A DNA stretch of 64,000 nt from Auraticoccus monumenti (GCF_900101785.1 NZ_LT629688.1:806001-870000), one strand, 5' to 3'; counted from the first letter of the stretch, positions 53,232 through 63,311 are shown. Program-made: numbers and translations. The notes: generated by a model not told the origin, from the letters alone.

Positions 53232-55811
53232 TCAGGCGGTGGCGGGCTCGTTGCGCAGCGTGGCGACGACGGTGAGCGGGCCGCTCCCGGCGGTCTCGGT
53301 GACCACCTCGCCGGTCACGTTGCCGGCGGCGCGGACGTCACCGAGGGCGAGGGTGAAGGCGGCGAGCGCCTCCTCGGTGCCGGTGACCAGCAGCTGCTCG
53401 ACCTCGGTGCGCTGGGTGACCTTGGCGCTGGACTTGGCGCCGCGGACCTGGGCCACGACCTCGCTGGCCGCACCCAGCACCGCCGCGTCCGCCCCGGTCT
53501 GGCCGAGCTCGTCGACGACCGGCCAGGACGCCCGGTGGATCGACCCCTGCTGCCACCACGACCAGACCTCCTCGGTCACGTAGGGCAGGAACGGGGCGAG
53601 CAGGCGGAGCTGGACCGAGAGCGCGACCACGAAGGCGGCCCGGGCCGAGGTCGCCGCCGGCCCGTCCTCGCGGGCCCGGACCTTGACCAGCTCGAGGTAG
53701 TCGTCGCAGAAGTCCCAGAAGAACCGCTCGGTGACCTCGAGCGCGGTGGTGTAGTCGAACGCGTCGAAGGCGGCGGTGGCCTCGGTGACGACGCCGGCCA
53801 GCCGGGTCAGCAGGGCGACGTCGATGGGCTCGGTGACCAGGGCCGGGTCCAGCAGCGAGGCGTCCGCGCCCAGGCCGTAGGCCTCGGGGGCGGCGAGGAC
53901 GAACTTGCTGGCGTTGAGGACCTTCATCGCCAGCCGGCGGCCGACCTTCATCTGCGCCTCGTCGAAGGGCGAGTCCAGGCCGGGACGGGCCATGGCCGCG
54001 CGCCAGCGGACGGCGTCGGAGCCGTAGCGGTCCAGGACGTCGCTGGGCACGACGACGTTCCCCTTGGACTTGCTCATCTTCTTGCGGTCGGGGTCGACGA
54101 CGAAGCCGCTGATGCCGGCGGTGCGCCAGGGCACCGTGCCGAACTCCAGCTGGGACCGGACCGCGGTGGAGAACAGCCAGGTGCGGATGATGTCGTGGGC
54201 CTGGGGGCGCAGGTCCATCGGGAAGGTGGCGGCGAACAGCTCGGGGTCCCGCTCCCAGCCGCAGACGATCTGGGGGCTCATCGAGGACGTCGCCCAGGTG
54301 TCCATCACGTCGGGGTCGGCGATGAAGCCACCGGCCTGCCCGCGCTGGCCCTCCTCGAAGCCGGGCGGGCAGTCGCTGCTGGGGTCGACGGGCAGGGACG
54401 CCTCACCGGCCAGGACCGGCCGGTCGTAGTCGGGCTCGCCCTCGGCGTCCAGCGGGTACCAGACCGGGAAGGGCACCCCGAAGTAGCGCTGGCGGCTGAT
54501 CAGCCAGTCCCCGTTCAGGCCGGCGACCCAGTTGTCGTAGCGGTGCTTCATGTGGGCGGGGACCCAACGGAGCTCCTCACCGCGGGCCAGCATGGCGGCC
54601 TTGAGGTCGGCGTCGCGGCCACCGTTGCGGATGTACCACTGGCGGGTGGAGACGATCTCGAGCGGCTTGTCGCCCTTCTCGAAGAAGTTCGCCTTCCGCT
54701 CGGTGGGCCTGGGCTCGCCGTCCAGGTCGCCGGAGGCGCGCAGCAGCGCCACCATGGCCTCGCGGGCGCTGAAGGTCGTCTTGCCGGCCAGCTCGGCGTA
54801 GGCCCCGGCGCCCTCGGCCGGGATCCACTCCGGCAGGTCACGCAGGACACGGCCGTCCCGGCCGATCACCACGCGCGCCGGAAGCTGCAGCTCGCGCCAC
54901 CAGGTGACGTCGGTCAGGTCGCCGAAGGTGCAGCACATGACCAGGCCGGAGCCCTTGTCGGGCTCGGCGGCGGGGTGGGCGTGCACGGGCAGCTCGACCC
55001 CGAAGACCGGGCTGGTGACCGTCCCGCCGATCAGGTCGGCGTAGCGCTCGTCGTCGGGGTGGGCGATCAGCGCCACGCAGGCGGCGATCAGCTCGGGACG
55101 GGTGGTCTCGATGTGGACCGGACCGCCGCCGTCGGCGCGGGTGAAGGAGACCCGGTGGTAGGCCCCCGGGTAGTCCCGCGCCTCCAGCTCCGCCTGGGCG
55201 ACGGCGGTCTGGAAGGTGACGTCCCACAGCGTCGGCGCCTCGGACATGTAGGCCTCGCCGCGGGCGACGTTGCGGAGGAAGCCCTTCTGCGCGACCGCGA
55301 TGGAGTCGTCGGAGATGGTCGTGTAGAGCGTCGACCAGTCCACGCTGAGACCCACCTGGCGCCACAGCCCCTCGAAGGCCTGCTCGTCCACGGCCGTCAG
55401 CTGGTGGCAGAGGTCGACGAAGTTGCGCCGGCTGACCGGGACCTGGCGCTTGGGGTCCGGCTTCTCCGGCGGGGTGAACCCGGGGTCGTAGGGGACGCTG
55501 GGGTCGCAGCGGACGCCGTAGAAGTTCTGCACCCGGCGCTCGGTGGGCAGACCGTTGTCGTCCCAGCCGATCGGGTAGTAGACGTCCTTGCCCCGCATCC
55601 GCTGGTAGCGGGCGACCAGGTCGGTGTGGGTGTAGCTGAAGACGTGACCGACGTGCAGCGACCCCGACACCGTGGGCGGTGGGGTGTCGATGGAGAAGAC
55701 CTGCTCGCGCGAGGTCGACCGGCCGAAGCGGTAGGTGCCCTGCTCCTCCCAGCGCTGGGACCAGGTGGCCTCCAGCCCTTCGAGGACGGGCTTCTCGGGG
55801 ACGCTGTTCAC
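53232..55811 (-). CDS. valS: Valine-tRNA ligase
   Basis: 859 residues. Class I signature HVGH in [17 protein letters not shown] (near 52), editing domain at about 190-330, KMSKS in [11 protein letters not shown] near 578 and a C-terminal anticodon-binding part; the length fits the short actinobacterial ValRS type. GTG start at 55811 with a -10 box eight bases upstream, suggesting a leaderless or very short leader. Charges tRNA-Val and edits threonine. Confidence 0.95.
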   Translation of the reverse strand: MNSVPEKPVLEGLEATWSQRWEEQGTYRFGRSTSREQVFSIDTPPPTVSGSLHVGHVFSYTHTDLVARYQRMRGKDVYYPIGWDDNGLPTERRVQNFYGVRCDPSVPYDPGFTPPEKPDPKRQVPVSRRNFVDLCHQLTAVDEQAFEGLWRQVGLSVDWSTLYTTISDDSIAVAQKGFLRNVARGEAYMSEAPTLWDVTFQTAVAQAELEARDYPGAYHRVSFTRADGGGPVHIETTRPELIAACVALIAHPDDERYADLIGGTVTSPVFGVELPVHAHPAAEPDKGSGLVMCCTFGDLTDVTWWRELQLPARVVIGRDGRVLRDLPEWIPAEGAGAYAELAGKTTFSAREAMVALLRASGDLDGEPRPTERKANFFEKGDKPLEIVSTRQWYIRNGGRDADLKAAMLARGEELRWVPAHMKHRYDNWVAGLNGDWLISRQRYFGVPFPVWYPLDAEGEPDYDRPVLAGEASLPVDPSSDCPPGFEEGQRGQAGGFIADPDVMDTWATSSMSPQIVCGWERDPELFAATFPMDLRPQAHDIIRTWLFSTAVRSQLEFGTVPWRTAGISGFVVDPDRKKMSKSKGNVVVPSDVLDRYGSDAVRWRAAMARPGLDSPFDEAQMKVGRRLAMKVLNASKFVLAAPEAYGLGADASLLDPALVTEPIDVALLTRLAGVVTEATAAFDAFDYTTALEVTERFFWDFCDDYLELVKVRAREDGPAATSARAAFVVALSVQLRLLAPFLPYVTEEVWSWWQQGSIHRASWPVVDELGQTGADAAVLGAASEVVAQVRGAKSSAKVTQRTEVEQLLVTGTEEALAAFTLALGDVRAAGNVTGEVVTETAGSGPLTVVATLRNEPATA

Positions 55812-55819
55812 AAGCGGGC

Positions 55820-55848
55820 AGTCTACGGAGTCCCGCCGACCGTGTCGT
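55820..55848 (-). promoter_or_regulatory. Putative valS promoter
   Basis: On the minus strand ACGACA (55843-55848) and TAGACT (55820-55825) are 17 bp apart. The -10 ends eight bases before the GTG, so the transcript would have almost no leader. Confidence 0.4.
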
Positions 55849-55951
55849 CCGCGATCGGTCGGTGCCGGCTCGGCCGCAGCGGGGCGCCGGGCGCGGAGGG
55901 CCCGCGACCCCGTCGGCGAGGGTGCGTCGCGGACCGCCGTCCCGGAGCGAG

Positions 55952-55984
55952 GACGTCCCCCGGGCTCGGGGACCGGGGGACGTC
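55952..55984. repeat. Hairpin with GACGTCCCCCGG arms
   Basis: GACGTCCCCCGG pairs perfectly with CCGGGGGACGTC around a nine-base loop. It lies upstream of valS and shares its arm with the hairpin at 56131-56167. Confidence 0.6.
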
Positions 55985-56130
55985 GTCGTGTGGAGTCCGG
56001 GGGCTCCGGGCTCGTGCCCCCTGCCTACCGCTGCCAGCCGTCGGGGGACAGTACTTCGATCTGCACTTAGCCCCTCCCCCCGGATATTTGGCCCCCGGGT
56101 AGCCCCCGCCTCCACCGGTGCCCGGACGCA

Positions 56131-56167
56131 GGACGTCCCCCCGACCGTGGTGGTCGGGGGGACGTCC
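56131..56167 (-). terminator. Terminator of the surface-protein gene
   Basis: GGACGTCCCCCCGACC and GGTCGGGGGGACGTCC form a perfect 16-bp stem around GTGGT, 39 bp past the surface-protein stop. It is the strongest hairpin in the window; no U-tract. Confidence 0.7.
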
Positions 56168-56206
56168 GTCACTGCGTCGGCAGGGCGGGCCTGCCGTGCT
56201 CACCGC

Positions 56207-59200
56207 TCAGAGAGCCGAGCGGCGACGGCGGACCAGGATCAGCCCGCCGGTGGTGGCCAGCCCCAGCCCGAGCAGCAGCGGCAGCAGGGAGCCACCACCG
56301 GTGTTCGGCAGGAAGCCCGGGTTGGCCGGGTTCCCCGGGTCGGCCGGGGCGGGCGGGTTGCCCGGTGCGGGCGGGTTGCCCGGAGCCGGCGGCTCGCTCG
56401 GGTCGGTCGGCGGCTCCTCGACCACGTTGTTGGACGTGCAGTCCCCACCGTCGGTGCAGACCGGCTCAGCCGGTGGCTCCTGCTCAGGGTCGAGCAGGAA
56501 GTTCGCCAGCACCTCATCACCCAGGTCGCCGACCTCGTTCACCTGCACCGTGTAGGTGACGGTGACCGTCTGACCGGCGGCCAGCTCACCGGTGATGGAG
56601 AACCGGTCCTCGGAGATGTCGGAGACCTCCAGGGCCCCGTCGCTTGCCTTAGGTGCCGTGATGACCTCGGCGTCGTCCAGCACGTGGGTCAGGTCATCGA
56701 CCCGGTCCACGATCCCGCCGTCGGCCTGGCCCTCGTTGCTGAAGGTCAGGGTGTAGGTCAGCTCGGCCCCGGCCCGCACCTCGGTCCCGCTCTCCGGGTC
56801 CACCGACTTGGAGTCGACGACCTTCGGAGCGGTGTGGCTGGTGCAGTCCTCCTCGCCCTCCTCGCCCTCCTCGCAGACGGGCTCCTCCGGCGTCTCGCCG
56901 TCGGGGTCCATCACGAAGTTGGCCAGCTGGGCGTCCCCCATGGCCCCAGCGTCGGCGACCGTGACCGTGTAGGACACGGTCACCCTCTGGCCGACCTCCA
57001 GCTCACCGGTGACGGAGAAGCGTCCGTCGACGATCTCGGAGACCGTGAGGGCCCCCTCGCTCGCCTCGGGTGCCTCGGTCACCTCGGCGTCGTCCAGCAC
57101 GTGGGTCAGGTCATCGACCCGGTCCACGGTGCCGACGGCGGTGCCCTCGTTGCTGAAGGTCAGGGTGTAGGTGATCTCGTCACCAGACCGCACGGCCGAG
57201 CCGTCCTCGGGGTCAGAGGACTTGGAGTCCACCACCTTCGGAGCGGTGTGGCTGGTGCAGTCCTCATCGCCCTCCTCACAGACCGGCTCCTCCGGCGTCT
57301 CACCGTCGGGGTCCATCACGAAGTTGGCCAGGACGGTGTCACCCATGTCGTCAGCGGCCTTCACCGTGACGGTGTAGACGACGGTGACCGTCTGGCCGGG
57401 AGCCAGGTCACCGGTGACCGCGAACCGGCCGTCGGTGACCTCACCCACCGTCAGGGCGGGGTCGGAGGCCACCGGGGCGGAGGTGACGTCGGCGTCGTCC
57501 AGCACGTGGGTCAGGTCGTCGACCCGCTCCACGCTGCCCACACCGGTGCCCTCGTTGCTGAAGGTGAGGGTGTAGGTCAGCTGCTGGCCCGGGACCACCA
57601 TGGTGCCGTCGGCCGGGTCCGCGGACTTGGCATCCACGATCTCGGGCACGAAGTTGGTGGTGCACCGCGGGTCGTCGACGTCGCAGACGGTGCCCGAAGG
57701 CGGCGGCAGCTCGTCCTCGGTGAGGACGAAGTTGCCGATCGTGTTGTCCCCACGCTCGCCGTCGGGCAGGACCCGCACGGTGTAGGTCACCGTGTACGCC
57801 TCACCAGCCGGCACCGTCCCGTCGACGGAGAACTCCCCGTCGGCGATCTCGGACACCGTCAGCGCCTCGTCCGAGGCCACCGGGGCGTCCACGATCTCGG
57901 CGTCGTCCAGCGTCCCCGCCAGGTGGTCCCGCCAGCCTTCCACCGGAGCAGGAGCGCTGCCACGGCTGTCGAAGGTGATGGTGTAGGTCAGCTCGTCACC
58001 GGGCAGCACGGTGCTGCCGTCGGCCGGGGTGACGTCCTTGGTCACGTCCAGCAGGACAGCCGGGACGGTCACCAGGTCACACGGCAGGCCCGTCTCCGGG
58101 TCACGCCCGTTCTCATCGCGCGGGCTGCAGACCGGGGTGACCGGCGGCGGACCCTCCGGGTCCGGCGGGGTCGTCGGACCGAAGGCCACGTTCACCAGCT
58201 CGGCGTCACCGGCTCCGGTGTAGGTCACCTGGTAGGCGATGGTGACGACCTCGTCAGCGGCCAGCGCCCCGGACCAGAAGAGCCGGCCGTCCACGACCAC
58301 CGGCGCGGCGACAGGCGCCCCGCCCACGGTCGCGGTCAGCGAGCCGTCGACCAGGGTGGCGTCGTCGAGCACGCGGGTCATGTCGTCCACCACGCTGGCC
58401 GGGGCCTCCGCGGTGAAGTCACCAGGACCGTCGTTGGTGGCCAGCACCGTGTACGTCACGGTGTCACCCACCTGCGGGTCGGTGCCGTCGTCGGTCTCAG
58501 CGGACTTCTCGATGCTGAGGTAGGGCAGCTCGGTGGACGTGGTCGCACAGGGCTCCCCGGTCTCCGGGTCGTTCCCGCCCTCCTCGCACACCGGGGGCTC
58601 CGGGGTCTCGTCGGTCGGGTCGTTGGGGACCCAGGCGACGTTCTCCACCACCCGGTCACCTTCACCGGTCAGCGTCACCTCGTAGCTGAGGGTGACCGTC
58701 CCACCGGCAGCCAGCGCACCGGACCAGGACACCAGCGGCTCGGCGAAGCCGGTCTCCCCGGCCTCCTCGTCGTCGATCGTCGCGGTCAGCGAGTCCTCGT
58801 CGAGGGTCGCGTCGTCCAGCACACCGGCCAGGCTGTCGAGAACCACAGCGGGGTCCTCGGCGGTGTAGTCGGCGGTACCGGTGTTGGTCGCGGTCACCGT
58901 GTAGGTCACCACGTCACCCGGCCGCGAGTCCGCGGTGAGGGTCGAGGCCTTCTCGACCTCCACCGAGCGCACCAGCGCCTGGTAGTCCTCCACCTCACCG
59001 CCGAGGGCGGGACCGGACGGGCCCGGGTCAGCGACCTCGCCCGCGAACAGGCGGAACCGGGCGAAGGTGTCGGCGGTGACCGACCCTGCCGGGAACGTCA
59101 GCGTGTAGTCAGCGGTACCGGATCCGGCCGGCACGGTGATCAGCTGTCGCTCCTCGGGGTCGAAGGTCCCGTCGGCGTCGAAGTCGATCCATCCCGCCAG

Positions 59201-61333
59201 GGTGGCCGGCTCCTCGGTGGTGTTGGTCGCCGAGATCGTCACGGTCGTGGGCACGCCGTTCTTCAGGTTGACCTGCGCACCACCGTCCTCGTCGGCGCCG
59301 TCACCGTCGGCGGCAGCACCGGGCTGACCGTCGGTCTCGTCGTCGATCTCCTCGCCGAGGAGCAGACCGGGCACGATGTTGTGCCGGGCGGCGTCGTCAG
59401 CCAGAAGAGTGGCGTAGGACTCCGGCGCGTCACCGAAGTCGACGTCGAACTGGCACTCGAACAGGTGGAAGTCGTCGAAGTTCACCCAGGTCTGACCGGC
59501 GACGGTCCCGTCACCTGCGGGGTCGGCGTTACGCACCTCGACCCGCAGGTACTCCCACGCCTGGCTGGCGTTCAGGGTGAACGGGATCCGCTCCCACTGC
59601 GGGGTGACGCCCGCGCCGGCGAACTCAGCCACCGGCGTGGTGAAGAGGACCTCGGAGTTCTCCGCGGTCGGCGCGACCACGGCGGGGTTGGGGATGCTGC
59701 CGACGGCCGGGTCGCTCACGCCGAAGAACTGCATGTAGCCGTCGCCCTCACGGCTGTAGCCACCAGCGGCGATCGAGTAGTAGCCGACGTAGGTCGACAG
59801 CGGGTCGAGCGGGGCCTGCAGGGTGTTGGTCGCACCCTCGCCCGCGCCGGGACCGGAGGAGTGACCACCCTCGAAGGCGTAGCCGTCCGCGCCAGCCCTC
59901 AACGGCATGGTCGCCGCGTTGGGGCCGGAGTCGAACGTGGGCGAGAAGTAGTGGTACTGGCCACCGGTCGGGTGGCTGTCGTACCACCCGGTGGCGTAGC
60001 TGATGGTGCTCGCCGCGGAGCTGTTCTGGAAGTCCTGGGTCCGGCTCTCGAAGCTCGGGTTCTGGATCAGGTCCACCTCCACCAGCGTCCCGCCCGGGGT
60101 ACAAGCGACCGGCGGGACGTCCTCGAAGGTCACCGTCGTCGACCCGGGCTCGTTGAGCCCGACGACGTCGCCGATGTTGGCGGCGTCGTTGGTGTAGCTG
60201 CCGACGGTGGAGGAGGTCACGTCGACGCCGATGGTGCAGGAGGTCTCGTCGGCAGCCAGCTGCCCGTCGACGACCTCGATGGCGGTGTCGTCGTCGCTGA
60301 CCGTGGTCGTCGCCTCGCAGGTGCCGCCGAAGTTCGGCTCGTCCGCGACCCGCAGGTTCGCCGGCAGGGTGTCGGTGAACGCCCACCCGTCCTTCGCGGC
60401 CAGCTCGGAGGTGTTGGTGATGGTGAACGTCAGCCGCGAGACGCCGCCCACGCGGGCGGTGGCCGGGGAGAACTCCTTGTCCAGCTGCGGAGACACGTCC
60501 AGCACCCGGATGTTGTCGTAGGCGCCGTCGCTGCCGGTGCCGTTGCCCTCCTCGTTGCGGAGCAGGATCCCGAGGGTGTCGCCCTGCACCAGGTAGGAGG
60601 AGTCCGCGGCGAAGCGCCCTGCTGACACCGACATCGTGCTGCCGGAGGCGGTCGGCGCGTCGAAGGTCGTCGAGCGGGGGTCGTCGCAGGGGTCGATGGC
60701 GGTGTCGGAGACCGGGATCTCACCGCCGCCGTCCTCGGTGAGGTAGAAGCGCAGCTCGGGGTGGGCGGCGAAGCAGTTGACCGCGGCCGCGTCGACGGAG
60801 AAGGTGACGAAGCGGTTGGCCGCCGCGAGGGCCAGGGGCTCCTCGGTCTGGAACTGCACCAGGTCGTCAGCGCCCGTGCCGGAGGTGTAGGAGGCCGCGG
60901 CGGCGTTGGCGGAGTTGTCCGCCGACCCGCCGACCTGGCCCAGGGCGTAGGGCAGCGAGGTGAGCTGGTTGTAGACGCTGGTGCCGGAGGTCTCGTTGCC
61001 GGCACCGTTGCAGTCACCCGTCTGGCGGGGGCTGGTCTGGTTGATGATGAAGCCGTTGCAGAGGTTCCTGTTCACCCAGAAGGGGTCCGCGGTGTAGGTG
61101 GTGCCCTCCTCCCCCTCGTACTCGGTGAGCAGGATGCTGGAGTCCGGCGCGCGGTTGTCGAAATCCTCGACGAACAGCTCGACCGGCGCGCTCGGGGTCC
61201 CCGGCTGACCCGGCACGGCCGCCGCCACCGGTGCCCCGGTGAACGGGCTGGCGGCCAGCAGGCCACCGACCAGGGAGGCGGCCGCGGTCATCGCGACCCC
61301 GCGCCTCGCCGTCTCTCGTGTGCGGGCCCTCAT
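56207..61333 (-). CDS. LPXTG-anchored surface protein with GEVED and DUF11-type repeats
   Basis: 1708 residues from ATG 61333. Signal peptide (to about residue 38), N-terminal domain with VELFVEDFDNRAPDSS (40-300), a DUF11-like domain (LDKEFSPATARVGGVSRLTF near 290), a jelly-roll-like NPSFE region (430-620), a GEVED domain (FGDAPESYATLL near 630, GGEVEDYQ near 785), then six tandem repeats starting near 793, 938, 1096, 1233, 1368 and 1506. It ends in a Pro-rich stalk, LPNTG near 1674, a membrane helix and RRRR. The last three repeats are very similar in DNA. A sortase should link it to peptidoglycan; adhesin or structural role is inferred. Confidence 0.9.
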   Translation of the reverse strand: MRARTRETARRGVAMTAAASLVGGLLAASPFTGAPVAAAVPGQPGTPSAPVELFVEDFDNRAPDSSILLTEYEGEEGTTYTADPFWVNRNLCNGFIINQTSPRQTGDCNGAGNETSGTSVYNQLTSLPYALGQVGGSADNSANAAAASYTSGTGADDLVQFQTEEPLALAAANRFVTFSVDAAAVNCFAAHPELRFYLTEDGGGEIPVSDTAIDPCDDPRSTTFDAPTASGSTMSVSAGRFAADSSYLVQGDTLGILLRNEEGNGTGSDGAYDNIRVLDVSPQLDKEFSPATARVGGVSRLTFTITNTSELAAKDGWAFTDTLPANLRVADEPNFGGTCEATTTVSDDDTAIEVVDGQLAADETSCTIGVDVTSSTVGSYTNDAANIGDVVGLNEPGSTTVTFEDVPPVACTPGGTLVEVDLIQNPSFESRTQDFQNSSAASTISYATGWYDSHPTGGQYHYFSPTFDSGPNAATMPLRAGADGYAFEGGHSSGPGAGEGATNTLQAPLDPLSTYVGYYSIAAGGYSREGDGYMQFFGVSDPAVGSIPNPAVVAPTAENSEVLFTTPVAEFAGAGVTPQWERIPFTLNASQAWEYLRVEVRNADPAGDGTVAGQTWVNFDDFHLFECQFDVDFGDAPESYATLLADDAARHNIVPGLLLGEEIDDETDGQPGAAADGDGADEDGGAQVNLKNGVPTTVTISATNTTEEPATLAGWIDFDADGTFDPEERQLITVPAGSGTADYTLTFPAGSVTADTFARFRLFAGEVADPGPSGPALGGEVEDYQALVRSVEVEKASTLTADSRPGDVVTYTVTATNTGTADYTAEDPAVVLDSLAGVLDDATLDEDSLTATIDDEEAGETGFAEPLVSWSGALAAGGTVTLSYEVTLTGEGDRVVENVAWVPNDPTDETPEPPVCEEGGNDPETGEPCATTSTELPYLSIEKSAETDDGTDPQVGDTVTYTVLATNDGPGDFTAEAPASVVDDMTRVLDDATLVDGSLTATVGGAPVAAPVVVDGRLFWSGALAADEVVTIAYQVTYTGAGDAELVNVAFGPTTPPDPEGPPPVTPVCSPRDENGRDPETGLPCDLVTVPAVLLDVTKDVTPADGSTVLPGDELTYTITFDSRGSAPAPVEGWRDHLAGTLDDAEIVDAPVASDEALTVSEIADGEFSVDGTVPAGEAYTVTYTVRVLPDGERGDNTIGNFVLTEDELPPPSGTVCDVDDPRCTTNFVPEIVDAKSADPADGTMVVPGQQLTYTLTFSNEGTGVGSVERVDDLTHVLDDADVTSAPVASDPALTVGEVTDGRFAVTGDLAPGQTVTVVYTVTVKAADDMGDTVLANFVMDPDGETPEEPVCEEGDEDCTSHTAPKVVDSKSSDPEDGSAVRSGDEITYTLTFSNEGTAVGTVDRVDDLTHVLDDAEVTEAPEASEGALTVSEIVDGRFSVTGELEVGQRVTVSYTVTVADAGAMGDAQLANFVMDPDGETPEEPVCEEGEEGEEDCTSHTAPKVVDSKSVDPESGTEVRAGAELTYTLTFSNEGQADGGIVDRVDDLTHVLDDAEVITAPKASDGALEVSDISEDRFSITGELAAGQTVTVTYTVQVNEVGDLGDEVLANFLLDPEQEPPAEPVCTDGGDCTSNNVVEEPPTDPSEPPAPGNPPAPGNPPAPADPGNPANPGFLPNTGGGSLLPLLLGLGLATTGGLILVRRRRSAL
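56668..57905. repeat. Near-identical repeats within the surface-protein gene
   Basis: The block beginning CGTCGTCCAGCACGTGGGTC occurs at 56671, 57088 and 57493, i.e. every 405-417 bp, with further matching stretches (for example the CATCACGAAGTTGGCCAG block). They encode the last DUF11-type repeats and point to recent tandem duplication. Confidence 0.8.
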
Positions 61334-61433
61334 CGGGTGCCCCCCTCGTCCCGGGACGCGTCCGCGTCTCCGAGCGGTGGCTGATTCCTCAGCCGACCTT
61401 GCTCGACCATTCCTGCTCCTCTTGATCTGCCGT

Positions 61434-61498
61434 GGTGGGCGGGAGAAGCTCCCGCCCACCCTGAAGCCCCCGGGTTCCCCTGATCGGGCAACCCGGGG
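61434..61498. promoter_or_regulatory. Tandem hairpins in the divergent spacer
   Basis: GGTGGGCGGGAG and CTCCCGCCCACC pair perfectly (12 bp) around AAG at 61434-61460. Seven bases on, CCCCGGGTT (61468-61476) pairs with AACCCGGGG (61490-61498) with a nested CCC/GGG. They would lie 100-165 nt upstream of the surface-protein start, either in its leader or as insulators. Confidence 0.6.
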
Positions 61499-61529
61499 TG
61501 CTGTCTACCGACGTGCAGGCGGGGGCCGA

Positions 61530-61646
61530 TAGCCCTCCCGGCGAGCCTTGGCCTGGAAATGCGCGGAATTCGTCCCCTATTAGCCCCCTGATTAGCCCTT
61601 TCGGACATTCCTGGGATAGCCCCTGGGCGCCACCCCTGCTAGCCTC
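61530..61646. promoter_or_regulatory. Five TAGCCY motifs upstream of the LuxR gene
   Basis: TAGCCCT 61530, TAGCCCC 61581, TAGCCCT 61593, TAGCCCC 61617 and TAGCCTC 61640, with spacings of 51, 12, 24 and 23 bp. Several spacings are near one or two helical turns. They may bind the neighbouring LuxR-family regulator. Confidence 0.45.
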
Positions 61647-61739
61647 CGGCAGCGAGTGGGGGGTGCCGGGAGACCGGTGCCGGGGTCCGCGACCATCTGC
61701 TGTCCCAGCCAGGGCGAGAGAGAGGAAGAGGCCACGGCG

Positions 61740-63311
61740 ATGAACGCCGAACGGATCGTTCCCGAGCTGCGCACCGCGCTCGCCCGCGGCGACCATCCCG
61801 CGGTCGCCGACGTGGTCGAGCGGCACTGGCTGTACGTGCTGCGCACCGATCCCCCGCTGCTGGGCCAGGCCATCGCCCTGCTGCCACCCGAGCTCACCCG
61901 TCCTCCGCACCACCTGATCCGCGAGATCCTGCACCCCCGGACGCTGCCGGAGGCCGCCGACGGGTCCGACCCGGTGGTGCACGCCCTGGCCTCGCTCCCG
62001 TCGGACGACCCCGAGCTGGAGGTGGCCTCAGGACTCGCCCTGCTGCAGACCCTCCGCCGCCAGGGGCGCTTCCAGCAGGCGCACGCCCTCGCGATCCGCC
62101 TGGTGGGGTCGGCCAGCCAGCTGCCGGCGACGGAGGCCAACAGCCACGTCTCCTCCCTCTTCCTGGCCGCCGGCGACCTGTCGCTGCTGCGTGCTGACTT
62201 CGCCGAGGCGGAGCGCTGGTTCGAGGCCGCCTACCGGCGACCCTCGCCCTTCCCGAACCACGCCGCCGACGCCGCCGGGCGGATGGCCCTGGCCTGCGCG
62301 CTCCGGGGCGAGACCGCCCGTACCGAGGGCTGGCTGCAGCGGGCGCAGACCGCGGACGCGGCGGCGGAGCCGTGGCCCCTGCGCGCGGCGGAGCGCCTGC
62401 CCCAGCACTGCGCGCGGGCGATGCTGGCCCTGGACCGGCTGGACTGGGCGACCTACCACCGCGCCGACGACCTCATCGAGACCGAGCGGATCGACCAGGA
62501 CGAGATCTGGACCTACGTCCTGCACCACCGCAGCCTCGCCGCCGCGGTGCGGGGCAACCAGCGTGCCGTGCTCGAGGAGGTGGTCGACTACCGGAACCGG
62601 AACCCGCAGTACTGGGACGAGCCCACCCTGGGCACCCTGCTCGTCGACACCATCGAGACGGCCCTCCTGCTCACCGTCGGTCGGCGTCAGGCGGCCCTGC
62701 AGCGGCTGGACGCCACCCATCCGAGCCGCATGCACCCGGCCAGCAGGGCGCACCTGCTGCTGGCGGGCGGTCGCGTCGAGGAGGCGGCGGCCCTGTCGGA
62801 CCCGGAGCGCTGGCCGCCCGGGACGACGCGGCGCCAGCAGGTGCTGATGCTCGTCGCCCACGCGGGCGCCCAGTACCGGATGGGTCGACGTGGGGCTGCC
62901 GTGGCCGCGATGCGGCAGGCCCTGAACCTCACCGGGAACCGCCGGGAGGCGTGGTTGTACAACTTCTCCACGATGGACCGTGCCGCACTGGCCGACCTGG
63001 TGCCCGACGTCACCGACCTCGAGCACGTGCTGGAGGCCCTCGAGGAGCTCGCCCCGGTGCCGCTGCAGGCCGCGGTCTCCCTGACCCCGCGCGAGACGCT
63101 GGTCCTGCAGCACCTCGCGCGTGGTCTCAGCGTCCAGCAGATCAGCGAGCTGCTGTTCGTCTCGGCCAGCACGGTCAAGAACCAGCGCAAGAGCCTCTAC
63201 CGCAAGCTCGGGGCCAGCTCACGGGCCACCGCGGTGCACGCCGCGACCCAGATGGGGCTGCTGCGGCGTTCTCGCGGGTCCCGCCGCGGGTCCGGCGCCG
63301 AGGCCGGCTGA
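61740..63311 (+). CDS. LuxR family regulator with TPR-like domain
   Basis: 523 residues from ATG 61740. Helical-repeat region (about 80-430) rich in A/L-x3-A patterns, resembling TPR units of MalT/LAL regulators but without an N-terminal ATPase. C-terminal LuxR helix-turn-helix at about 450-510 (LTPRETLVLQHLARGLSVQQISELLFVSASTVKNQRKSLYRKLGA). Divergent from the surface-protein gene and a likely regulator of it. Confidence 0.9.
   Translation: MNAERIVPELRTALARGDHPAVADVVERHWLYVLRTDPPLLGQAIALLPPELTRPPHHLIREILHPRTLPEAADGSDPVVHALASLPSDDPELEVASGLALLQTLRRQGRFQQAHALAIRLVGSASQLPATEANSHVSSLFLAAGDLSLLRADFAEAERWFEAAYRRPSPFPNHAADAAGRMALACALRGETARTEGWLQRAQTADAAAEPWPLRAAERLPQHCARAMLALDRLDWATYHRADDLIETERIDQDEIWTYVLHHRSLAAAVRGNQRAVLEEVVDYRNRNPQYWDEPTLGTLLVDTIETALLLTVGRRQAALQRLDATHPSRMHPASRAHLLLAGGRVEEAAALSDPERWPPGTTRRQQVLMLVAHAGAQYRMGRRGAAVAAMRQALNLTGNRREAWLYNFSTMDRAALADLVPDVTDLEHVLEALEELAPVPLQAAVSLTPRETLVLQHLARGLSVQQISELLFVSASTVKNQRKSLYRKLGASSRATAVHAATQMGLLRRSRGSRRGSGAEAG

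Larger units (their letters stand above)
55812..56206. other. 395-bp spacer between valS and the surface-protein gene
   Basis: No gene. Contains the valS promoter region, two large hairpins sharing a GGACGTCCCCC arm (55952-55984 and 56131-56167), and TAGCCCC at 56068 and 56100 near an AT-richer CGGATATTTGG stretch. Confidence 0.6.
61334..61739. other. 406-bp divergent spacer, surface protein / LuxR regulator
   Basis: No gene. It holds, from left, a small GCTGA-TTCC-TCAGC hairpin (61380-61393), two adjacent strong hairpins (61434-61460 and 61468-61498) and five TAGCC motifs (61530-61646). Both flanking promoters must be here. Confidence 0.65.

Noticed and set aside
55812-55990. T-box leader for valS
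   Set aside because: No TGGNACCGCG-type T-box or specifier loop was found, and the promoter -10 lies eight bases before the start.
55679-60625. A very long open frame on the plus strand antisense to the surface-protein gene
   Set aside because: It is Gly/Val/His/Arg-rich with no domain logic; high GC keeps antisense frames free of stops. The minus strand has signal peptide, repeats and LPNTG.
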